A stretch of DNA of 5,311 nt from an uncultured bacterium (GTDB lineage Bacteria > Planctomycetota > Phycisphaerae > Phycisphaerales > SM1A02): contig CAIPQY010000432.1 in NCBI GenBank assembly GCA_903867275.1, positions 1 to 5,311 on the forward strand, read 5' to 3'. Made by a program: the position numbers and the translations under genes. Below the pieces are notes generated by a model. That model was not told the origin of the DNA, searched no databases, and was given only the letters and a program-made list of their open reading frames with translations. Shown here piece after piece: positions 1-4,437 of the stretch. Within the stretch, counting starts at the first letter, position 1; each line of letters opens with the position of its first letter.

Positions 1-153
1 CCAGCGGCTCTCAAGGCCGCGGGGCTCCAGCGTGAGATGCAGGTGATCCAGGGAGCGGCGCAGCGCGTGCCAGTCGAATGCCTGCAGGAACGATCGTTCC
101 GCGGCGGGATTGATTCGCTGGATGCCTTCGCTCAACTGGTCCTTCGTCTGCAT
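1..153 (-). CDS. Hypothetical protein, N-terminal 51 residues (runs off left edge)
   Basis: An open frame reads leftward from an ATG at 153-151 to the window edge without a stop, giving 51 codons beginning MQTKDQLSEG. A strong Shine-Dalgarno sequence (AAAGGAG) lies 5 nt before the ATG, which is the main reason to call it a gene. The visible part is soluble in character, with no signal peptide or membrane segment. It is rich in charged residues, Leu and His, and its middle (SFLQAFDWHALRRSLDHLHL) looks helical. It ends at the edge in LEPRGLESRW. I do not recognise the family and assign no function. It lies on the same strand as the kpsF-STAS pair, but 158 bp and two hairpins separate it from them, so it probably has its own promoter. 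The total length is unknown. Confidence 0.72.
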   Translation of the reverse strand, partial: MQTKDQLSEGIQRINPAAERSFLQAFDWHALRRSLDHLHLTLEPRGLESRW

Positions 154-158
154 GGCTG

Positions 159-165
159 CTCCTTT
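159..165 (-). promoter_or_regulatory. Shine-Dalgarno site of the left-edge gene
   Basis: The minus strand reads AAAGGAG, then 5 nt, then ATG at 153. This is a near-perfect anti-16S match at normal spacing, and it fixes the start of the left-edge gene. It is the only clear Shine-Dalgarno site among the starts visible in this window, which makes the SD-less starts of kpsF, scpA and recQ stand out. Confidence 0.75.
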
Positions 166-233
166 GTGCACCGCGAACTGCGGCGCGATCCATGCATCGG
201 AAGATGACCGTGATCTGCGCGAATCGATAACAA

Positions 234-245
234 CAATGGACATTG
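234..245. repeat. Short perfect inverted repeat (CAATG-GA-CATTG)
   Basis: Two 5 bp arms, CAATG and CATTG, flank a 2 bp centre. The site lies about 80 bp upstream of the left-edge gene's ATG, in a locally AT-richer patch (roughly 222-265) within an otherwise GC-rich window. Its size and place would suit a small operator for a dimeric regulator. A 12 bp palindrome can also arise by chance, and no particular regulator is indicated. Confidence 0.3.
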
Positions 246-264
246 GATTTCCGGTGGAAAATCC
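245..264. repeat. Hairpin-forming inverted repeat in the intergenic gap
   Basis: GGATTTCC at 245-252 pairs with GGAAAATCC at 256-264, with one bulged base and a 3 nt loop (GGT). This gives a compact stem of about 8 bp in RNA from either strand. It adjoins the small palindrome at 234-245 and lies between the end of the STAS gene and the start of the left-edge gene. It could be part of a terminator region or a leader structure. No U-tract follows on the minus strand, so an intrinsic terminator is not established. Confidence 0.4.
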
Positions 265-281
265 ACGCCCGCAACAGCCCC

Positions 282-308
282 TTGTGGAGGGCGCGCGGGG
301 CGCCACAA
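282..308 (-). terminator. Possible terminator hairpin after the STAS gene
   Basis: TTGTGG at 282-287 pairs with CCACAA at 303-308, and the GC-rich interior can form a further stem (GGCGC 290-294 with GCGCC 300-304). The structure begins 4 nt beyond the stop codon of the STAS gene, the usual place for a transcription end. The minus strand then continues AAGGGGCTG, without a run of T. It is therefore at best a U-tract-less terminator or an mRNA 3'-end stabiliser. Confidence 0.4.
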
Positions 309-311
309 CAT

Positions 312-659
312 TCAGTTCTTGGGTCGGAAGGAAAGTCGCGCGGCGTTCACGTCGCCGTACAGCTCGAACACCGAATCGAGGCGCACAAGGCGGATGGCCT
401 GCGCCACGAAACCGTGCAGGCCGGCGATCCGCACCACGGCGCCCTTCGCCTTCATCGTGCGGTGCAGCTGCAGCAGCACGCCGATGCCCGAGCTGCTGAT
501 CACCTGCAGGTTCGAGCAGTCCACGATGATCGACCTGGCGCCCTTGTCCACCTGCGCGCCCACATCATCGATCAGTTGATGCGCGGTGTCGCGGTTCAGG
601 CCGCCATCGGCCGACACGATCAGCAGGTCGCCGTCGCGTTCTTGCACGAAGGTCTGCAT
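312..659 (-). CDS. STAS-domain protein, anti-sigma factor antagonist-like
   Basis: This 115-residue protein is a single STAS domain, the usual size for SpoIIAA/RsbV-type anti-sigma factor antagonists. In that family an anti-sigma kinase phosphorylates one Ser, and the unphosphorylated form releases the sigma factor by binding its inhibitor. The hallmark is DCSNLQVISSSGIGVLLQLH at about residues 47-66. Ser56-Ser57-Gly58 matches the phosphorylation loop, which is normally DSSG. Here the Asp before the Ser pair is a third Ser (Ser55). The N-terminal strand and the C-terminal half (VVRIAGLHGFVAQAIRLVRLDSVFELY) also fit the fold. There is no signal peptide or membrane segment. The ATG lies 3 nt after the isomerase stop codon with only a weak ribosome site, so translation is probably coupled. 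No cognate kinase or sigma factor is in view. MlaB-type STAS proteins of lipid transporters are an alternative, but no transporter genes are adjacent. Confidence 0.9.
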   Translation of the reverse strand: MQTFVQERDGDLLIVSADGGLNRDTAHQLIDDVGAQVDKGARSIIVDCSNLQVISSSGIGVLLQLHRTMKAKGAVVRIAGLHGFVAQAIRLVRLDSVFELYGDVNAARLSFRPKN

Positions 660-662
660 GGG

Positions 663-1676
663 TCAGTCCCGCACGACCTTCATCGCCACCAGATCCTGCA
701 CGTCGAGCAGGCCCAGCGGCTTGCCGTCGGCATCCACCACGGGCAACTCGTCCACGCGCAGCTCGCGCACCATGCGCACGGCGTCGCGCACCAGCGCATC
801 GGCGGGCAGGGTGCGCGGATGCTTGGTCATGCAGTCACTCAGCGGCGCGACAAGGGCCTCGGCACCGCGGGCGTTCACCAGTCGGCGCACATCGCCGTCG
901 GTCACCAGGCCAACCAGGCGGCCACCGGCATCCACCACCATCAGCGCACCGGCGCGACGGCCATCGCCGGCTTCGCGCAGCGCCTCGGCCAGCGTGCCGC
1001 TTGCCTGCACGCATGGCAGGTTGCGACCCACGCGGAAACGCACGGCTTCCAGCACTGGGCGCAGGCCGGCGCCCAGCATGCCGCCCGGGTGCATGCGGTG
1101 AAAGTCATCGGCCTTGAAGTCGCGGCGCCGTGCCAGGGCCAGGGCCAGCGCATCGCCCACGGCCAGCATGGCGGTGGTGCTGGCGGTGGGTGCCAGGTTC
1201 AGCGGGCAGGCTTCCTCGATGTCGCCAAGGGGCAGGCACGCATCGCACGCCTGCCCAAGGCTGCTGCGCTCGCTCTTGCAGATGGCCACGCGGTGCACGC
1301 CGTCGGCCTTCAGCAGGCTGGCCAGCGCGAGCACCTCCTCGGTTTCGCCGCTGTAACTCATCAGCAAGGCCATGTCGCCGCGGCGGATGCGACCCAGGTC
1401 GCCATGCACGGCCTCGGTGGGGTGCACGAAGATGCTGGGCTGGCCCAGGCTGGCGAAGGTGGCGCTGATCTTGGCGCCCACCAGCCCCGACTTGCCCATG
1501 CCGCTCACCACCAGCGAGCCCTCGCAACGCTCCAGCAGATCGAGTGCCTTCATGAAGGCGGTGGCCTCGGCGCCGCCCGCGGCCACGCGGGTGGCCAGGC
1601 GCTGCACCGCGTCCGCCTCGGCGGCCAGGGCGTCGGCGATGAAACGGGCTTCCTGCGAGGTCGCCGAAGTGCTCAT
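663..1676 (-). CDS. kpsF: Arabinose-5-phosphate isomerase, KpsF/GutQ/KdsD family (SIS + two CBS domains)
   Basis: This family interconverts ribulose 5-phosphate and arabinose 5-phosphate, the first step towards Kdo for lipopolysaccharide or capsule. The 337 residues match the usual length of about 320-340. The SIS domain (about 45-180) shows GMGKSG (59-64), HPTEAVHGDLG (85-95), SYSGETEE (107-114) and LAPTASTTAMLAVGDALA (161-178), followed by HPGG (196-199). Residues I recall as catalytic in E. coli KdsD (Lys59, His88, Glu111, Glu152, His193) all have counterparts here at a constant +3 offset: Lys62, His91, Glu114, Glu155, His196. Two CBS domains follow (about 206-271 and 277-335), with GLVTDGDVRRL in the first and ELPVVDADGKPLGLLDVQDLV in the second. 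The start at 1676 has no Shine-Dalgarno site but has TATGCT 8 nt upstream. The STAS gene follows after 3 nt, and scpA diverges 50 bp away. No kdsA, kdsB or kdsC is in view, so the exact pathway (Kdo, or a gutQ-like role) is inferred from the family. Confidence 0.95.
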   Translation of the reverse strand: MSTSATSQEARFIADALAAEADAVQRLATRVAAGGAEATAFMKALDLLERCEGSLVVSGMGKSGLVGAKISATFASLGQPSIFVHPTEAVHGDLGRIRRGDMALLMSYSGETEEVLALASLLKADGVHRVAICKSERSSLGQACDACLPLGDIEEACPLNLAPTASTTAMLAVGDALALALARRRDFKADDFHRMHPGGMLGAGLRPVLEAVRFRVGRNLPCVQASGTLAEALREAGDGRRAGALMVVDAGGRLVGLVTDGDVRRLVNARGAEALVAPLSDCMTKHPRTLPADALVRDAVRMVRELRVDELPVVDADGKPLGLLDVQDLVAMKVVRD

Positions 1677-1684
1677 GGGATCGA

Positions 1685-1690
1685 AGCATA
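1685..1690 (-). promoter_or_regulatory. Candidate -10 box for kpsF, near-leaderless
   Basis: The minus strand reads TATGCT, then 8 nt, then the kpsF ATG. The spacing puts transcription start at or just before the initiation codon. I see no Shine-Dalgarno sequence in the 50 bp gap on this strand and no good -35 box. The call rests on position and on similarity to the boxes before scpA and recQ. Confidence 0.4.
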
Positions 1691-1711
1691 CAGCGAAACG
1701 CCCTGAATCCT

Positions 1712-1720
1712 TGCTACGCT
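1712..1720 (+). promoter_or_regulatory. Candidate extended -10 box for scpA, leaderless start
   Basis: TGCTACGCT fits an extended -10 element (TG, one base, TACGCT) and ends 6 nt before the scpA ATG at 1727. Transcription would start at about the A of the ATG, giving a leaderless mRNA. The intervening CGGGCC does not resemble a Shine-Dalgarno site. No clear -35 box is visible, which is usual when an extended -10 is present. Confidence 0.45.
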
Positions 1721-1726
1721 CGGGCC

Positions 1727-2551
1727 ATGTCCTCAGGCGATGCCTATCAGGTCCGTCTTTCCGCCTTCGAGGGCCCGCTCGACCTTCTGCTGTTCCTGAT
1801 TCGGCGCGCGGAGGTGGACATCCACGACATTCCGATCGCCGAGATCACCAAGCAGTACCTGCACACGGTGTCTGGCGCGAAGGATCTGGATGTGGAGCAG
1901 GCGGGCGAGTTTCTGGTGATGGCGGCCACGCTGGTGGAGATCAAGAGCCGCATGCTCGCGCCCGTGCAGGAGGGTGTGGAGGGCGAGGATGCGATGGCGC
2001 CCACCGAGGAGGGCGAGGATCCGCGCCGCGACCTGGTGCGTCAGCTGCTCGCGTACCAGCGCTTCCGCAGCGCGGCCGATGGACTGGAGCGACTGCGCAG
2101 CGAGTATTCGCGCCGATGGCCGGCCAGCGGCACCGCCGAGCTGCAGCCCGAGGAGGGCGAGGCGCGCGAGTGGAGCACCGAGGATCTCGATCTTGGCGAT
2201 GTGCACGTGCTTGATCTGCTGGAAGCCTTCGAGCGCCTGAGCGCCGCGGTGGACTTCACGCGACTGGGCGAGCACAACGTCACCTACGACGACACGCCCA
2301 TCGGCCTGCATCAGGATGATCTGGTGGATCGTCTGGCGCGCAGCACCGATCGGCGCATGACGCTGCAGAGCATCTTCGAGGGGCGTTCCCGCATGGATCG
2401 CATCGGCCTGTTCCTGGCGCTGCTCGAACTGGCGCGCGAACAGCGCGTGCGCGTGCGGCAGGAGAAGCCGGGCGACGCGATCGAGCTGGAACTGCGCGAC
2501 TCGGCGACCGTGCCGAATCAGGCCAGCGCTTCAAGCAACGCGGCGCCGTAA
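1727..2551 (+). CDS. scpA: Segregation and condensation protein A (ScpA, kleisin)
   Basis: ScpA is the kleisin that bridges the SMC dimer and binds ScpB in the bacterial condensin complex, organising and separating sister chromosomes on the nucleoid. The 274 residues fit the family's usual 240-280. The N-terminal SMC-neck-binding helical region carries the signature FEGPLDLLLFLI (14-25), then DIHDIPIAEIT (31-41) and FLVMAATLVEIKSRMLAP (62-79). A flexible acidic linker follows (about 80-100, EGED twice), then RRDLVRQLLAYQRFRSAADGLERLR (100-124). The C-terminal winged-helix region, from about 187 to 258, includes MTLQSIFEGRSRMDRIGLFLALLELAREQRV. The start at 1727 is the first ATG that keeps the conserved N-terminus, and a TACGCT box lies 6 nt before it. 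The last 11 residues are encoded in DNA that is also the antisense of the recQ end. No scpB lies beside it, although scpB often follows scpA elsewhere. Confidence 0.95.
   Translation: MSSGDAYQVRLSAFEGPLDLLLFLIRRAEVDIHDIPIAEITKQYLHTVSGAKDLDVEQAGEFLVMAATLVEIKSRMLAPVQEGVEGEDAMAPTEEGEDPRRDLVRQLLAYQRFRSAADGLERLRSEYSRRWPASGTAELQPEEGEAREWSTEDLDLGDVHVLDLLEAFERLSAAVDFTRLGEHNVTYDDTPIGLHQDDLVDRLARSTDRRMTLQSIFEGRSRMDRIGLFLALLELAREQRVRVRQEKPGDAIELELRDSATVPNQASASSNAAP
1978..2020 (+). repeat. In-frame direct repeat in the scpA linker
   Basis: A 13 bp unit, GGAGGGCGAGGAT, occurs at 1978-1990 and again at 2008-2020. The copies are exactly 30 bp apart, so in the same reading frame, and each encodes Glu-Gly-Glu-Asp. 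A shorter copy (GGAGGGCGAGG) lies at 2152-2162 in a second acidic stretch of the protein. The repeat marks a variable, probably disordered linker between conserved parts of ScpA and may change length between strains by slippage or recombination. Confidence 0.5.
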
Positions 2552-4380
2552 CTGGCGATGCGGCGTTCGCCCATGCCCGGAATGCGCGCAAGCGCAGCGG
2601 GCGTGGTGGGTCGTTCGCTGGCCAGCGCGCGCAGCGTGACATCGCTGAAGATCATGAATGGCGGAATGCCGCGGGCACTCGCCAGTTCGCGGCGCAGCGC
2701 GCGCAGGCGGTCGGCAAGCGCGCGATCCACGTCGCTCCAGCCGGCCACGTCGCTCGCGCTTCGACGCGCGGTGGCGGGCGGGGCCTGCAGCGACACTTCG
2801 CGTGCCCCGCGCAGCACTTCCAGCGATGCCTGTGTGAGGCGCAGCGTGGGATGGTCGCCCGGCGTGCGCAGCAGCAGGCCCTGGTCGAGCAGCTGTTCAA
2901 GCACCTGCGCGATGGTGGTGCGTGGCAGGTGCTTCAGCAGGCCGTGCACGCTCAGTTGATCGTGGCCGCAGCGCAGCACCGGCTGGGTGCTGGCGCCGGC
3001 CAGCACGGCCGTGACATGACCCACGCCGAAACGCTGCTCCAGACGCGCCACCGCGCTCAGCGCCATCTGCGCCACGCGCGTGGCATCGGCCAGCGGCTGC
3101 CATTCGCCCAGACAGATCTCGCAGGCGTTGCATGCCCCCTCGGTCAGGGTTTGCCCGAAGTGGTGCGCGATGGCCGCGTGTCGACAGCTGGACTGCGCCA
3201 CCAGCGAACGCATGGCGCGCACATGTTCCATCTGCTGCTCGCGGTGCGCGGTGGCCGCCACGCGCGCGGGCAGGTCGTCGGCGTCCATCTCGCTGGCGCT
3301 GCGGTCGATCAAGCGCTCCCAGCGCATCAGGTCGGCGGCGCTGTGCAACATGATCACCTCGGAAGGCAGGCCATCGCGGCCAGCACGCCCCGATTCCTGC
3401 ACCCAGTGCTCGATGCTGCGCGGCAGCGCCATGTGCACCACGAATCGCACGTCGCCGCGGTCCACGCCCATGCCGAAGGCCACCGTGGCAACCATCACGT
3501 CCACGCGCTCGGTGCGGAACGCCTCGTGCGCGCGGCGCCGTTCCGTTGCGGAAAGCCCGGCGTGGTACAGCGCCACCTTCACGCCGGCCTGCTTCAGTCC
3601 GTCGCGCGTGCGCTCGGCATCCTTGCGGCTGAGGCAGTACACGATGCCGGCCTCGTCTGCGTGGCGATGGATCACCTCCAGGCACTGCTGCAGGCCCTCG
3701 TCGCGGTGGCGCGTGCGGATGAGCAGGTTGGGGCGGTGCACCGGACCGATCAAGCGCAGCGGTTCGTGCATGCGCATCTGCTGCATCACGTCCTGACCCA
3801 CCTGCGGCGTGGCGGTGGCGGTGAAGGCGTGCACGGCCGCATCGGGGAACGACTGCCGCAGTTCCGCAAGGCGGCGATACTCGGGGCGGAAGTCGTGGCC
3901 CCACTGGCTGATGCAGTGCGCCTCGTCGATGCACAGGCTGCGCACGCCTCGGCGAGCCAGCATGCGCGCGAAGCCGGGCCGCACCGCGCGCTCGGGGGCC
4001 GCGAACACGATCGCCGCGGCATCGCTGTCGAGCAGCGCCTTGGCCTCCTGCTGCTCGGCTTCCGGGGAGCCCGAGTGCATGGCCACCGCCTCCACGCCCA
4101 TGGCGCGCAGCGAGGCCACCTGATCATCCATCAGCGCCACCAGCGGGCTGACCACCAGCGTCAGGCGCCGGTCGCCCTGTTCGGCCGCGATGATGGCGGG
4201 CGCCTGATAGCACAGGCTCTTGCCGCCACCGGTGGCCATCACCACCAGCGAGTCACGGCCGGCCAGATCGGCCTCGATCGCCTCGCGCTGCAATGGACGA
4301 AGGTGTGCGTGCCCCCAGAGTCGATGAACGACTTCCTGCGCCGCATCCTGCGGCTCGAGGCGCGATTCCGTTCGCTGCAT
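2518..4380 (-). CDS. recQ: ATP-dependent DNA helicase RecQ
   Basis: RecQ unwinds DNA 3' to 5' in the RecF recombination pathway and at stalled forks. All parts of a full-length bacterial RecQ are present in 620 residues (usual about 600-620). Visible motifs: motif 0 (LRPLQ, 27-31), Walker A (TGGGKS, 50-55), motif Ia (VVSPLVALMDDQV, 76-88), DEAH (152-155) with the aromatic-rich loop HCISQWGHDFRPEY (155-168), TATAT (187-191), motif IV (IVYCLSRKDAE, 246-256), motif V (ATVAFGMGVD, 298-307) and motif VI (QESGRAGRDG, 328-337). The zinc-binding region has Cys399, Cys417, Cys420 and Cys423. A winged-helix region (about 430-525) leads through an Ala-rich linker to an HRDC domain (about 546-620), which ends in the helix-hairpin-helix-like IPGMGERRIASYG. 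The start at 4380 has TAGCAT 6 nt upstream and no Shine-Dalgarno site. The 3' end overlaps scpA by 34 bp, tail to tail. No key residue appears lost. Confidence 0.97.
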   Translation of the reverse strand: MQRTESRLEPQDAAQEVVHRLWGHAHLRPLQREAIEADLAGRDSLVVMATGGGKSLCYQAPAIIAAEQGDRRLTLVVSPLVALMDDQVASLRAMGVEAVAMHSGSPEAEQQEAKALLDSDAAAIVFAAPERAVRPGFARMLARRGVRSLCIDEAHCISQWGHDFRPEYRRLAELRQSFPDAAVHAFTATATPQVGQDVMQQMRMHEPLRLIGPVHRPNLLIRTRHRDEGLQQCLEVIHRHADEAGIVYCLSRKDAERTRDGLKQAGVKVALYHAGLSATERRRAHEAFRTERVDVMVATVAFGMGVDRGDVRFVVHMALPRSIEHWVQESGRAGRDGLPSEVIMLHSAADLMRWERLIDRSASEMDADDLPARVAATAHREQQMEHVRAMRSLVAQSSCRHAAIAHHFGQTLTEGACNACEICLGEWQPLADATRVAQMALSAVARLEQRFGVGHVTAVLAGASTQPVLRCGHDQLSVHGLLKHLPRTTIAQVLEQLLDQGLLLRTPGDHPTLRLTQASLEVLRGAREVSLQAPPATARRSASDVAGWSDVDRALADRLRALRRELASARGIPPFMIFSDVTLRALASERPTTPAALARIPGMGERRIASYGAALLEALA

Positions 4381-4386
4381 GCGCGG

Positions 4387-4392
4387 ATGCTA
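4387..4392 (-). promoter_or_regulatory. Candidate -10 box for recQ, leaderless start
   Basis: The minus strand reads TAGCAT, then 6 nt (CCGCGC), then the recQ ATG at 4380. This is the same arrangement as upstream of scpA. No Shine-Dalgarno sequence precedes the ATG. If real, recQ is transcribed from its own leaderless promoter inside the 57 bp gap rather than only by read-through from the upstream carboxypeptidase gene. Confidence 0.4.
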
Positions 4393-4411
4393 GCGACGCG
4401 AAGTGTGGGGT

Positions 4412-4431
4412 GCGGCCCTTTTTCAGGCCGC
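4412..4431 (-). terminator. Possible terminator hairpin between dacB and recQ
   Basis: GCGGCC (4412-4417) and GGCCGC (4426-4431) form a perfect 6 bp GC stem around the 8 nt loop TGAAAAAG (minus-strand sense). The stem can be lengthened by one pair with a bulged G. It begins 6 nt after the carboxypeptidase stop codon, as a terminator would. The minus strand continues with ACCCCACAC and no U-tract, so efficient intrinsic termination is doubtful. The five T residues of the plus strand lie in the loop, not after the stem. Confidence 0.4.
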
Positions 4432-4437
4432 GCCTTG

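Noticed and set aside
312..659. STAS protein as MlaB of a lipid-transport system
   Set aside because: The STAS fold alone cannot exclude it, but no MlaE permease, MlaF ATPase or MlaD gene is adjacent in this window, and the SSG loop suits the anti-sigma antagonist reading at least as well.
1105..1689. An alternative open frame on the minus strand starting just upstream of kpsF
   Set aside because: It overlaps the kpsF SIS domain in another frame and is rich in Arg, Gly and His without motifs. The kpsF frame holds every conserved block.
243..1706. A 487-codon open frame on the plus strand, rich in His, Gln and Ala
   Set aside because: It lies antisense to the STAS gene and kpsF, both of which show clear family motifs. 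Its composition is what the complement of GC-rich codons gives, and I see no domain, ribosome site or promoter for it.
2897..3934. A long second open frame on the minus strand within recQ
   Set aside because: It is a +1/-1 frame shadow of recQ, Arg/Ala/Pro-rich, with no motifs. The recQ frame is intact through the whole stretch, so there is no frameshift to explain.
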